10,784 nt of DNA from Candidatus Saccharimonadota bacterium (GCA_027451185.1 DAIDJW010000019.1:1-10784); one strand, 5' to 3'; counted from the first letter of the stretch, positions 1-7,611 are shown. Numbers and translations are program-made. The notes: generated by a model from the sequence alone, not told the origin.

Positions 1-372
1 AGCAGTAATGATCTGTTTGATGGCGGCGATTACAAGTTCATTTTCTCACAACTCGATCGGTTAGAGGTAGGTGACAGCATCTATGCCGACTATAAAGGTA
101 CACGCTACACCTATATCGTCTATAAAAAAGAAGTGGTTCAGCCAACCGACGTGTCGGCACTAGTACTGCCCAACGACAAACCGGTTATGACACTGCTAAC
201 CTGTACGCCGCTTGGCACTGCTATTAATCGGCTATTGGTCTTTGCCAGCCAAGTGAGTCCCGACCCCAAAGGCGCCACCAATTCGACTAGCTCGGCCAAA
301 ACGCCGCAGCCAGCCACCATCCCGGGTACACAACCAACCTTGCTGGAACGACTATTCGGCGCCAATGGCTAG
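1..372 (+). CDS. Sortase family transpeptidase, C-terminal part (5' end outside window)
   Basis: Sortases cut a sorting signal on secreted proteins with a cysteine and join them to cell-wall precursors or pilin subunits outside the membrane. The frame is open from base 1, so the N-terminus, any membrane anchor and the catalytic His are missing; the first residues, SSNDLF, resemble the stretch that follows the His in sortases. The signature TLLTC places the catalytic Cys at codon 202-204. The catalytic Arg of NRLLVFA is at 229-231, nine residues later, as expected. After the last core strand comes a tail of about 37 residues rich in Ser, Thr, Pro and Ala, ending LLERLFGANG, with no C-terminal membrane segment. 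TLLTCTP followed by NRLLV resembles class C/E-like sortases, but the class cannot be fixed from this fragment. It converges on the PEGA gene with a 19-nt gap. Confidence 0.88.
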   Translation, partial: SSNDLFDGGDYKFIFSQLDRLEVGDSIYADYKGTRYTYIVYKKEVVQPTDVSALVLPNDKPVMTLLTCTPLGTAINRLLVFASQVSPDPKGATNSTSSAKTPQPATIPGTQPTLLERLFGANG

Positions 373-391
373 TGAAACGATAATTAGTGAA

Positions 392-1849
392 CTATAAGAT
401 CAAGCGCACGCGTTGTAGCTGATAGCTACTATCGGTCTTGCCGATGCTGTAGATATAACGGCCACCCTGGGCCAAAGTGACACCAAAACCAGGCACGACC
501 GTATTGATAACGTGGACATTAGTCCCGTCGAACTCACGAATGGTGAGCTTACTGTCGTTATCGCCCCACAAATAGGCATTGTCCAGCCACTGCAATGGCT
601 TAGCCGAGGTCGTGTGCTGCAGGCTGACGGTGCTTTTGCGATTATAGCCGACGTCATAGCTCGTAAAACCGTCTGGCGACTGCGCCACAAGATATTCGCC
701 CGACGGCGAAAAGCTGAGATCGGTAACGTTTGATCCAGCCGCAAAACTCGCAAAGCTCTGCAGACTATTGCTGTGCGTAGTTGAGCTAGGAATAGTCCCG
801 TCCAAGATAGTCACCTGGCTGCCTTGGCTAATGGCCACGTAATCGCTGTTGTAATAGTGGGCATAATCGATATTGGCCGTTTGGTCAGCCTGTAGGGTTC
901 GCAAAACGGTCGGCGCGTCGTCGCCATCGCGATAAAGCCCAACAACCTGCTCAACTGGATTGGTGGTTGTCGACCCAACGAAACTAATAATGTTGTTTTC
1001 GTATAACTTATACGTCTTAACGTTCGAGATTAGGACCTTTGAGATTGTACCGGCTGAAATATCGTAGCGACGCAGGTTATTTGACGAATCAAGCCCGTAA
1101 AAAACCGTACCGCTTGAACCGGCAAAGTTCACATCGTGAATATTCACCGACAACGACATCGTGATATTCTGGGTGTTTTTAGGGTTATCAGTATCTAACA
1201 CCAGCCATTCGCTCTGATTACCGTAAGTATGGTCGATTAGAACATAGCGGCTACCGCCGTCCCAGCCGATTACTTTAAAGTTATGTGCCGTACCGGCAGC
1301 GCTGCTGTCGCTGTAGGCTTCAGGAGGGATAGCCAGTACCGACTGCTTGCTAGCGTCGGTACTAATATTAACCAAGTTAAAGTTTGGACTAGCGGCATCG
1401 GTTTGAATCAAAACATTTTGCTGGTCGGGCGACGGCATGGCACTGACTATGGTAGGGTAGTCAAAAACTTTGTTCAAAGTTAGATGGGTAGGAATTAGCC
1501 GATCGTAATCGAGCCAAGTCAGAGTACCAGAGGCCAATGTTAGGGTCTTCGACCAAGTATCATAGCCGGGGTATTGAATCGTAAAGGTATGCGTACCGCT
1601 AGAAACCGAGGCCTTGGTAGGTGTGTTGCCGCCCACGCCGTTAGAGCTGCCGTCAATCAAAACTGTCGCTCCGCCGGGGTGAGAATTGAACTGCACTAAG
1701 GCGCCTTGCTCAAAACCGGTCTTACTAAAGCGATAGCCCATAATCGATAGCACCGTAAAACCGGCGATAACAACTACCGCTAAAGTCATAAAGGTGTAGG
1801 TTACGATGCGCCTAAAGATAAGTTGCCGCTTGGAGGGACGATGGTACAT
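392..1849 (-). CDS. Membrane-anchored PEGA-domain protein with propeller-like repeats
   Basis: 485 aa, cytoplasm-to-outside topology. A basic N-terminus (RPSKRQLIFRR) is followed by one membrane segment at about residues 16-38. A PEGA-type domain spans about residues 49-118, recognised from VQFNSHPGGATVLIDG, then NTP, then the sequence around HTFTIQYPGYD. PEGA domains are small beta-rich surface modules. The remaining roughly 365 residues are beta-rich with recurring patterns such as SFSPSGEYLVAQSPDG, suggesting a degenerate beta-propeller, probably outside the membrane; that fold is inference. There is no cysteine. The ATG at 1849-1847 is preceded on its strand by TATAAT (1863-1858) with an 8-nt gap and no Shine-Dalgarno, so the mRNA should be nearly leaderless. 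The gene is divergent from the 1966 gene and convergent with the sortase. The ligand and function are unknown. Confidence 0.85.
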   Translation of the reverse strand: MYHRPSKRQLIFRRIVTYTFMTLAVVVIAGFTVLSIMGYRFSKTGFEQGALVQFNSHPGGATVLIDGSSNGVGGNTPTKASVSSGTHTFTIQYPGYDTWSKTLTLASGTLTWLDYDRLIPTHLTLNKVFDYPTIVSAMPSPDQQNVLIQTDAASPNFNLVNISTDASKQSVLAIPPEAYSDSSAAGTAHNFKVIGWDGGSRYVLIDHTYGNQSEWLVLDTDNPKNTQNITMSLSVNIHDVNFAGSSGTVFYGLDSSNNLRRYDISAGTISKVLISNVKTYKLYENNIISFVGSTTTNPVEQVVGLYRDGDDAPTVLRTLQADQTANIDYAHYYNSDYVAISQGSQVTILDGTIPSSTTHSNSLQSFASFAAGSNVTDLSFSPSGEYLVAQSPDGFTSYDVGYNRKSTVSLQHTTSAKPLQWLDNAYLWGDNDSKLTIREFDGTNVHVINTVVPGFGVTLAQGGRYIYSIGKTDSSYQLQRVRLIL

Positions 1850-1857
1850 TTGTCTTT

Positions 1858-1863
1858 ATTATA
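1858..1863 (-). promoter_or_regulatory. -10 box of the PEGA gene (TATAAT, 8 nt from ATG)
   Basis: Reading the minus strand, GGTATAATAAAGACAA directly precedes the ATG. A perfect TATAAT eight bases upstream puts transcription start at or next to the start codon. I see no clear -35 box. Confidence 0.6.
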
Positions 1864-1892
1864 CCAAGTGTGCACATTTTTTATACAAGTCC

Positions 1893-1921
1893 TTGCATAA
1901 AAAGGATAATCTTTTTATTAT
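1893..1921 (+). promoter_or_regulatory. Candidate sigma70-type promoter of the 1966 gene
   Basis: TTGCAT (1893-1898) and TATTAT (1916-1921) are separated by exactly 17 nt in an AT-rich stretch. The predicted start near 1928 gives a leader of about 38 nt carrying GAGGAA before the ATG at 1966. It also falls inside the longer possible reading frame, which supports the shorter start. Confidence 0.45.
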
Positions 1922-1965
1922 TAGCATTAGCATATAGCGATATTTTAGTTGCGTGCGAGGAAATT

Positions 1966-2934
1966 ATGCCAGAAAGCAACATTGTTTCAATTAACGGTCG
2001 CCGCTATGACGCCCGTACCGGACTACCTACCAACCAACAACCAGTTCCAAAACCCAAACCACACCATACGCCACACCCCTTGGTGGCTTCTAATGGTGTC
2101 CATGCCGGTACTCAACGCTCTAGCACCCTCAACCGACGCTTAATTAAGAAACCAGCCAGCCAAACTGTTCGCCAACACGCTAATACTGGGCGTAGTATGG
2201 ATATCGCAAAAAGTAGCGCCATATCACGTTTTGCCGCCCCGGCAGCCGCCAAGTCTACAGCTAGCTCAAAACCAACAAACCCCGATAAGCTCGCGCCAGC
2301 CCACCCTTTGGTGACCAAGGCAGCCAGCCGCAGCCCTAAAATCGCACCTAAACCAGCCGTTGCCGCCAAAGCCGCCACACCTAAGGAGATTAAAGAGGCC
2401 GCTATTAGCAAGGCCATGTCAAGCCCGGCCGTCACATCACCGCGCAAGCGACATTGGCTAGCTAGTCGGCGCGCCCGCATTGCCACAATCATTATCGCTA
2501 GCTTGGCGGTTTTAGTCATTGCCGGCTACTTGACCTACGTTAATATACCAAGCTTGTCGGTGAGTATTGCCGGCGCTCAGGCTGGCATTAATGCCACATA
2601 CCCCTCATACCACCCCGATGGCTATTCACTTGTTCAGCCCATAACCTATAAAGACGGTGAAGTCATCTTGAACTTCAAATCAAACGGCAGCGATGACAAT
2701 TTCACTATTAGCCAAACTCGTAGTAGCTGGGACTCGTCGGCCGTATTACAAAAAATCGTTCAGCCAAAGGTGGGCGATAACTACCTTACTACCGAAGAGC
2801 AGGGCTTAACCATCTACAGCTATAACAATAGCGCCGCTTGGGTGAATGCTGGCCTGCTATATTCCATCGATGGCGACGCACCGCTATCTAGCGCCCAGAT
2901 TCGCCACATTGCCACCAGCATGGAAGCTAACTAG
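1966..2934 (+). CDS. Single-pass membrane protein with DUF4367-like extracellular domain
   Basis: 322 aa from the ATG at 1966, chosen because GAGG lies 5 nt upstream and the conserved-looking MPESNIVSINGRRYDARTG begins there. Residues 20-160 are a low-complexity, basic Pro/Ala/Lys/Ser-rich region. A basic patch (PRKRHW, SRRAR) precedes a membrane segment at about 172-192, so the tail should be cytoplasmic and the C-terminus outside. Residues about 205-318 (YPSYHPDGY, LNFKSNG, AAWVNAGLLYSIDG, QIRHIATSM) resemble DUF4367, a domain seen in anti-sigma-factor and RseB-like envelope proteins: a motif with a self-referring residue then ending in an IA.S helix. The family call is from pattern memory. 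No cysteine is present from this start. A GTG start at 1870 would add a hydrophobic leader ending LVAC (lipobox-like), but that DNA looks like a promoter region. The role is unknown; envelope sensing is inference. Confidence 0.75.
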   Translation: MPESNIVSINGRRYDARTGLPTNQQPVPKPKPHHTPHPLVASNGVHAGTQRSSTLNRRLIKKPASQTVRQHANTGRSMDIAKSSAISRFAAPAAAKSTASSKPTNPDKLAPAHPLVTKAASRSPKIAPKPAVAAKAATPKEIKEAAISKAMSSPAVTSPRKRHWLASRRARIATIIIASLAVLVIAGYLTYVNIPSLSVSIAGAQAGINATYPSYHPDGYSLVQPITYKDGEVILNFKSNGSDDNFTISQTRSSWDSSAVLQKIVQPKVGDNYLTTEEQGLTIYSYNNSAAWVNAGLLYSIDGDAPLSSAQIRHIATSMEAN

Positions 2935-2955
2935 CTGGCCAATCTGTTATTAAAG

Positions 2956-2964
2956 TGTTATATT
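2956..2964 (+). promoter_or_regulatory. Extended -10 of gltX (TGtTATATT)
   Basis: TGtTATATT ends 10 nt before the ATG at 2975. No ribosome-binding site lies between, so the predicted mRNA leader is only about 3-4 nt. Confidence 0.55.
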
Positions 2965-2974
2965 GATTTTAGTT

Positions 2975-4414
2975 ATGTCTGAAAGCGACCATTCAATTCG
3001 TACGCGTTTTGCGCCTAGCCCAACCGGTTTTATGCATGTCGGCGGCGTTCGGACGGCGCTATTTGCCTGGTTCTTGGCACGTAAGTCGCCAGACGGTAAA
3101 TTTATCTTGCGCATCGAAGACACCGACCAAAAACGAGAAGTTGAAGGCTCGGCCGACCATATTATCCGTAGTCTGAATGCTCTAAATTTGAATTATGACG
3201 AAGGACCACAAGTCGGCGGCCCATATGCACCATATTTTCAAAGTAAACGGCTGGATATTTATCGCCGCTGGGCACGGCAACTCATTGACGCCGGTCGCGC
3301 TTACGCCGACCCTTATACACCAGAGCAGCTCGACCAATTCCGCGACCAGGCTAAACTCAACAAACAAGCCTTTTTGTACCGCAACCACCGACCAGAAAAC
3401 CCGCCGGCCTGGGACGGCAGCCAACCGCTACGTTTTAAATCCGAGCCAAAGGCCTATGCCTGGCACGATGAAGTTTACGGCGATCTTCATAGTGGCCCCG
3501 AGGTTGTCGATGATTTTATTTTAATTAAATCAGACGGTTTTCCTACCTATAATTTCGCCCATATTGTCGACGATGCCGAAATGAAAGTTTCGCATATTAT
3601 ACGCGGTCAAGAGTTTTTGGCGAGTATGCCAAATTATTTAAATCTATACGAAGCCCTGGGTCTTGAACGACCAATTTTCGCCACCATGCCGCATATCTTA
3701 GCGCCCTCTGGTACTAAAAAACTATCGAAGCGTGATGGCGCCAAAGACGTCTTGGATTATCTTAGCGAAGGTTATTTGCAAGAGGCCTTAGTTAATTTTA
3801 TTGCCAGCCTGGGCTGGAATGATGGCACCGAACAAGAGGTTTTTAGTGTCGAGGAATTGATTGCTAAGTTTAGCCTAGATCGAGTTGGTCACAGCGGTGC
3901 CCGTTTTGACGAGCAGCGCTTACTGTGGCTCAACGGCCAATGGATTCGCCGGCTGTCACTGGATGACCTGTACGCTCGTTCGGCTAAGTTTTGGCCAGAA
4001 ACGGCCACTGGCGTAGGCGACGGCTACAAAAAACAAGTGCTAGCACTGGTCAAAGATCGGCTCAAGACACTTGGCGACCTACGCTCATCAACCAGTTACT
4101 TTTTTGCCACCCCCGAACCAGACTGGGGAATGGTAGCCGACAATAAACAGCTCAACCGAGTTAATCAGGCCGAACTTAAGCGATTATTAGCACAGGCGAG
4201 TGACGCTCTGCAAGAGAGTGATTTTACGCCACAAGCCCTGCAAAACACACTTGATCGGCTGTTGCAGTCGACTGGCCAAAAACCAGCAATTCTATTCAGC
4301 ATGGTCCGTCTAGCAGTGTCATGGGCGCCATTTAGCCCCGCTCTTAACGATACTCTAGCTACTATTGGCAAAGCCGCAACCCTTGAGCGGATTCAGACTG
4401 CCATTAATAGTTAG
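2975..4414 (+). CDS. gltX: Glutamyl-tRNA synthetase
   Basis: Cytoplasmic class I aminoacyl-tRNA synthetase that attaches glutamate to tRNA-Glu with ATP. In bacteria lacking GlnRS it may also charge tRNA-Gln for later amidation; that cannot be decided here. 479 aa, normal family length. RTRFAPSPTG leads into the HIGH-type motif HVGG (residues 21-24), LRIEDTD follows, and the KMSKS-type motif is KLSKR (residues 249-253). The C-terminal part is the helical anticodon-binding domain. The protein contains no cysteine, so the Cys-based zinc site of some bacterial GluRS (around the YADPYTPEQL region) is absent. The ATG at 2975 is preferred over an in-frame TTG at 2963, because that TTG overlaps the -10 box. 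It stands alone transcriptionally; a tRNA-Glu gene lies 3.2 kb downstream. Confidence 0.97.
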   Translation: MSESDHSIRTRFAPSPTGFMHVGGVRTALFAWFLARKSPDGKFILRIEDTDQKREVEGSADHIIRSLNALNLNYDEGPQVGGPYAPYFQSKRLDIYRRWARQLIDAGRAYADPYTPEQLDQFRDQAKLNKQAFLYRNHRPENPPAWDGSQPLRFKSEPKAYAWHDEVYGDLHSGPEVVDDFILIKSDGFPTYNFAHIVDDAEMKVSHIIRGQEFLASMPNYLNLYEALGLERPIFATMPHILAPSGTKKLSKRDGAKDVLDYLSEGYLQEALVNFIASLGWNDGTEQEVFSVEELIAKFSLDRVGHSGARFDEQRLLWLNGQWIRRLSLDDLYARSAKFWPETATGVGDGYKKQVLALVKDRLKTLGDLRSSTSYFFATPEPDWGMVADNKQLNRVNQAELKRLLAQASDALQESDFTPQALQNTLDRLLQSTGQKPAILFSMVRLAVSWAPFSPALNDTLATIGKAATLERIQTAINS

Positions 4415-4418
4415 TTTT

Positions 4419-4427
4419 TGTTACAAT
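4419..4427 (+). promoter_or_regulatory. Extended -10 upstream of the DUF3048 operon (TGtTACAAT)
   Basis: TGtTACAAT sits in the 25-nt gap after gltX and ends 12 nt before the ATG at 4440. There is no Shine-Dalgarno. It probably drives the three-gene operon 4440-7499. Confidence 0.5.
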
Positions 4428-4439
4428 AATGCTTAAGCT

Positions 4440-5582
4440 ATGCAGCACGATGAAACACCCGCGCCGCAGCCGATTGACTCGTCCGACGAAGTCATTCAGC
4501 CTGGGGCTAAAGATTCGTGGTTTAAGCGCCACCGCAAGCCGTTAATTATCAGCGGCAGTATTTTGGTCGTTTTATTAGTAGCTACTGGGGTGGCACTAGC
4601 GCTAACGGGCGCCTTTAATCCACCCAAAAAAGCTGTAGTTACCACAAAAACGGTCGTCAAACCTAAACCGACCCCGCCGCCACCAGCCCCTAAATACTAT
4701 TCACCACTCACTGGGGTTGAAGTACCAACCGCCGCCGACGAAACTGCTCCCGTTACGGCCATGATGATCGAAAACAGTCCTGACGCCAGGCCACAATCCG
4801 GCCTAAAAAACAGCGATGTCGTCTTTGAGGCCATTGCCGAGGCTGGCATTACTCGTTTTATGGTGCTCTATCAACAACAAAAACCGCAATTAATTGGACC
4901 GGTCCGCAGTATTCGACCATATGACCTAGATTGGCTGCGACCGTTTGATGCTAGTATTGGACACGTCGGCGGTAGTGCCGCCGCCTTGCAAATCGTCCGT
5001 GATGGCACCTGGCGCGACATCGACGAGTTCTTTAACGGTGGCTACTACTGGCGATCGACTGATCGTTACGCGCCGCATAACGTCTACACCAGTTTTGCGA
5101 AAATCGATGCCTTAAATCAGGCCAAAGGCTATACCAGTTCAAACCCTAAACCGTTCTTGCGTAAAGATTCGGTGGCCGCTAAAACTCCGACTAAAACCCA
5201 GATTAATCTAACTATTAGTAGTCCGCTCTATAACGTTCAATACAACTACAATGCCGCCACTAATACCTACGACCGCTCGCAGGCCGGTGCACCGCACCTT
5301 GACCGCGAGGCCGGACAAATTAGCCCGCGCGTCGTCATTGCCATCATGGTTGGCGAACAGACCGTCATGCAGGACGGTTGGCGCGAAGTTATCACCACCA
5401 TCGGCAGTGGACAGGCTTGGATCTTCCAAGACGGCGAAGAAATTGACGCCACCTGGCATAAAGACAGCCAGGCCGGCCAGGTTTACTTTACCGACGCCAA
5501 TGGCCAGCAAATTGCCCTTGCGCGCGGCCAAACCTGGATTACAGCTATACCGCAAGGCGCCGGGGGAGTTAGTGCTCAGTGA
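4440..5582 (+). CDS. DUF3048 (YerB-like) membrane-anchored surface protein
   Basis: 380 aa. A short acidic cytoplasmic N-terminus and a basic patch (KRHRK) lead into one membrane segment at about residues 35-57. A Lys/Thr/Pro linker (61-86, including TPPPPAP) follows, then the DUF3048 region: SPLTGVEVP, APVTAMMIENSPDARPQSGL, DVVFEAIAEAGITRFM and GPVRSIRPYDLDW. The second half (about 255-375, with EAGQISPRVVIAIM, GSGQAWIFQDG and ARGQTWITAIP) matches the usual C-terminal DUF3048 lobe. The family is typified by the B. subtilis lipoprotein YerB, of unknown biochemical function; here a transmembrane helix replaces the lipobox. No cysteine. Its TGA stop overlaps the GTG of the kinase gene by 4 nt, so the two are translationally coupled and the protein may be the kinase's outer partner (inference). 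Confidence 0.9.
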   Translation: MQHDETPAPQPIDSSDEVIQPGAKDSWFKRHRKPLIISGSILVVLLVATGVALALTGAFNPPKKAVVTTKTVVKPKPTPPPPAPKYYSPLTGVEVPTAADETAPVTAMMIENSPDARPQSGLKNSDVVFEAIAEAGITRFMVLYQQQKPQLIGPVRSIRPYDLDWLRPFDASIGHVGGSAAALQIVRDGTWRDIDEFFNGGYYWRSTDRYAPHNVYTSFAKIDALNQAKGYTSSNPKPFLRKDSVAAKTPTKTQINLTISSPLYNVQYNYNAATNTYDRSQAGAPHLDREAGQISPRVVIAIMVGEQTVMQDGWREVITTIGSGQAWIFQDGEEIDATWHKDSQAGQVYFTDANGQQIALARGQTWITAIPQGAGGVSAQ

Positions 5583-7117
5583 AAAAGTCGTCCGGTTTAG
5601 CGCACGATTTTTGGCCGCGTTTCCGCACCGGCGCCATTTTGATTGTGCTGGGTGTAGAACTATTGATTTTGTTACTTACGGCCGCCGTTTTATTATATTT
5701 TGAGATTTTTGAAAATAATTTACTACTGGCGATAGCTATTTTAGTTGGCCAAGCGGTGCTAGGTATTTTATCGACTACTATAATCATGCTTTACGCCGTC
5801 CAGCCAACTAAACATCTACTTGCAGCCATCATCCACATATCCGGCGAGCCAACCAATCTAACGCCGCCCAACCCGAACGACCCGCGCTATGCCAATAATG
5901 GTTTTAAAGAGGTTTTGCAAACCTTATACGAACTAGACAGCAGGCGTCAAAATATCGACGCCCCGACCAGCGCCGGGCCGGCCGTTGTCCCCACCACCGA
6001 TCCGCTGAGATTAGCCCTCGACACAACCGATTGCGGCTTTGTTGTTATGGACCACACCCGCCACATTACCTACGCCAACCGGGCCGCGCCGGTTAATATC
6101 GGTGAAGATGGTAAAGGCAGCCTGCAGCTAATTTTTAACGGTCAGGATAATTTGGCAAGCTGGCTCGATGAATGCGACAAAACAGCCGTCCACAGCGAAA
6201 AAACCTGGTCGCGCGTGCCGGACCGTCTGCCCGACGCTGAAGGTCGGCGCTTTTTCGACGTTATTGTCTCATATAACAAAGGTGCCACCGCCGAGACGGT
6301 TATTGCCCTGGTTGACCGCACCAAGCTTTACGAAATCGGTGAAGGCGAGCTTGATTTTATCGCTTTCGCTGCCCACGAATTGCGCGGCCCAATTACCGTG
6401 ATTCGCGGCTATGTCGATGTCCTGCAAGGTGAGCTTGAGCAATATCTACAGCCCGACCAAAAAGAATTGTTTCACCGCTTAACAGTCTCAGCCAACCGGC
6501 TGTCGGGCTACGTTAATAACATCCTTAATACCTCGCGCTACGACCGTCGACACCTTGTGCTGCATCTAAGCGAACAAACCATGCTTAGTATCTACAATCT
6601 TATCAGTGACGACATGGCCTTAAGAGCCAGCGCCCAAAACCGTTTACTAAACGTTAATATACCAACCGACCTGCCAACCATCGCCGCCGATCCGTCCAGC
6701 CTCAGTGAGGTGATGGGCAACCTAATCGATAACGCTATCAAATACAGTAACGAGGGAGGCAGTATATTCGTCAAAGCCGAGCCAAAGGGCGATATGGTGG
6801 AATTTTCAGTCACCGACCAGGGCATCGGTATGCCGTCAAACGTCATTGGTAATTTATTCCAAAAGTTCTATCGTTCGCACCGCTCGCGCGAAACTGTCGC
6901 CGGCACCGGTATTGGCTTATATGTTAGCAAGGGTATCGTTGAATCGCACGGTGGCACCATTAGTGTCCGCAGTGAAGAAGGCCGCGGTTCAACCTTTATG
7001 GTCGACATTCCAACCTACGCCTCGGTTGCCGAAAAACTCAAAGCAGGCGATAATAACACTGGATTAATCGATCAAGGCCGAGGCTGGATTAAAAACCACT
7101 CGATGTACAGGAGTTAA
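5579..7117 (+). CDS. Sensor histidine kinase with two membrane segments and PAS-like domain
   Basis: 512 aa. It autophosphorylates on His in response to a signal and passes the phosphate to a regulator. Membrane segments lie at about residues 18-41 and 48-73 with almost no outside loop, so sensing is likely in the membrane, cytoplasm or through a partner. A PAS-like region spans about 140-255 (LALDTTDCGFVVMDH, RHITYANRAA). The H-box is FAAHELRGPIT with phospho-acceptor His266. The ATPase domain has N-box Asn385 (NLIDNAIKYS), G1 DQGIGM (Asp413), F-box LFQKFYRS and G2 GTGIGLYVSKG (442-452), so all catalytic motifs are intact. The GTG start overlaps the DUF3048 stop (GTGA), with GGGGGAG 11 nt upstream. 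The TAA stop lies within the SD-start region of the response regulator. The signal is unknown. Confidence 0.95.
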   Translation: MKKSSGLAHDFWPRFRTGAILIVLGVELLILLLTAAVLLYFEIFENNLLLAIAILVGQAVLGILSTTIIMLYAVQPTKHLLAAIIHISGEPTNLTPPNPNDPRYANNGFKEVLQTLYELDSRRQNIDAPTSAGPAVVPTTDPLRLALDTTDCGFVVMDHTRHITYANRAAPVNIGEDGKGSLQLIFNGQDNLASWLDECDKTAVHSEKTWSRVPDRLPDAEGRRFFDVIVSYNKGATAETVIALVDRTKLYEIGEGELDFIAFAAHELRGPITVIRGYVDVLQGELEQYLQPDQKELFHRLTVSANRLSGYVNNILNTSRYDRRHLVLHLSEQTMLSIYNLISDDMALRASAQNRLLNVNIPTDLPTIAADPSSLSEVMGNLIDNAIKYSNEGGSIFVKAEPKGDMVEFSVTDQGIGMPSNVIGNLFQKFYRSHRSRETVAGTGIGLYVSKGIVESHGGTISVRSEEGRGSTFMVDIPTYASVAEKLKAGDNNTGLIDQGRGWIKNHSMYRS

Positions 7118-7118
7118 T

Positions 7119-7499
7119 ATGCCAATACACACCATTTTAATGATTGAAGACGACCGCTTTATTGGCGAAATGTATGTCCGTAGCCTTAAAAAAGCCGGCT
7201 ACGACGTCACCTGGATGGTCGACGGCAACGACGGCCTAATCGCCGCCCGCAACAAGACCTACGACGTTATTTTAATGGATGTCATGCTGCCGGAACGCCG
7301 CGGTAACGATATCCTCGAAGCCCTGCGCGGCAAAGAAGATTTAATTCCGAAAAGCAAAGTTATTGTGCTAACTAATTTTGAACAAGACGACGAATCGCGC
7401 ATGGCCATGGAAAAACACGCCGACGGCTACCTAATTAAGGCCGAAATTACACCCAGCAAGTTAATAGATATCATCGCCCAACTAGACAAAACAGAGTAG
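7119..7499 (+). CDS. Stand-alone receiver-domain response regulator
   Basis: 126 aa, a single CheY-like receiver domain with no output domain. Visible active-site residues are Glu10/Asp11/Asp12 (MIEDD), phospho-acceptor Asp54 (VILMDVMLP), Thr85 (IVLTN) and Lys107 (YLIKAE), so it should be phosphorylatable. It lies 1 nt after the kinase stop with AGGAG 5 nt before the ATG, a strong coupling signal, so His266 of the kinase is the likely donor. With no DNA-binding domain it must act through protein contacts or as a phosphorelay step; the partner is not visible here. Confidence 0.95.
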   Translation: MPIHTILMIEDDRFIGEMYVRSLKKAGYDVTWMVDGNDGLIAARNKTYDVILMDVMLPERRGNDILEALRGKEDLIPKSKVIVLTNFEQDDESRMAMEKHADGYLIKAEITPSKLIDIIAQLDKTE

Positions 7500-7502
7500 A
7501 TT

Positions 7503-7511
7503 TGATAGAAT
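7503..7511 (+). promoter_or_regulatory. Candidate extended -10 (TGaTAGAAT) before the structured tRNA leader
   Basis: TGaTAGAAT begins 3 nt after the response regulator stop, with no coding region following. Transcription from about 7518 would run through three hairpins into tRNA-Glu. It could serve the tRNA or a small RNA. Confidence 0.35.
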
Positions 7512-7518
7512 TTGACGA

Positions 7519-7551
7519 GCCGCACCAAGGTTTCCCAGATAAAGGCGCGGC
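7519..7551 (+). other. Imperfect stem-loop in the tRNA leader
   Basis: GCCGC (7519-7523) can pair with GCGGC (7547-7551). Inside, CC with GG and TTT (7531-7533) with AAA (7541-7543) extend it with a bulge. This is the first of three foldable elements between the response regulator and the tRNA. Confidence 0.35.
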
Positions 7552-7553
7552 CC

Positions 7554-7568
7554 GATCTCTGCGAGATC
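7554..7568. repeat. Short perfect inverted repeat (GATCTC-tgc-GAGATC)
   Basis: A six-base stem with a three-base loop. GGC at 7549-7551 and GCC at 7571-7573 can add an outer stem after small bulges. There is no T-tract, so it is not a standard terminator. Confidence 0.5.
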
Positions 7569-7583
7569 AAGCCATTCGACTCG

Positions 7584-7611
7584 GTATAAAATGAACTAGT
7601 TCATTTTATAC
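7584..7611. repeat. Perfect 28-bp palindrome flanked by CTCGG repeats
   Basis: The left half GTATAAAATGAACT is exactly mirrored by AGTTCATTTTATAC, with no loop. CTCGG occurs at 7580-7584 and again at 7613-7617. Each arm contains a TATA-rich -10-like sequence; the right arm TTATAC (7606-7611) is well placed as -10 for tRNA-Glu. It could be an operator for a dimeric regulator, a symmetric two-way promoter, or the remains of a tiny palindromic insertion. Confidence 0.8.

Noticed and set aside
1870..1965. Extension of the 1966 gene to a GTG at 1870, giving a hydrophobic leader ending in lipobox-like LVAC
   Set aside because: The stretch is AT-rich, contains a TTGCAT-17-TATTAT promoter whose start would lie inside it, and an SD plus ATG follows at 1966. 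The lipobox is probably chance.
2112..2519. 135-codon open frame on the minus strand
   Set aside because: Shadow of the Ala/Pro/Lys-rich low-complexity part of the plus-strand gene; no promoter, SD or recognisable domain.
5251..5703. 150-codon open frame on the plus strand across the DUF3048/kinase junction
   Set aside because: Both overlapping frames encode clear protein families; the alternative is Pro/Arg-rich shadow sequence.
7549..7590. Possible degenerate second tRNA (GGCCCGATC followed by a T-loop-like TTCGACT)
   Set aside because: Too short for a tRNA, no anticodon arm, and the T-stem does not pair properly.
7554..7611. Terminator for the kinase/regulator operon
   Set aside because: The inverted repeats here are not followed by a T-tract.
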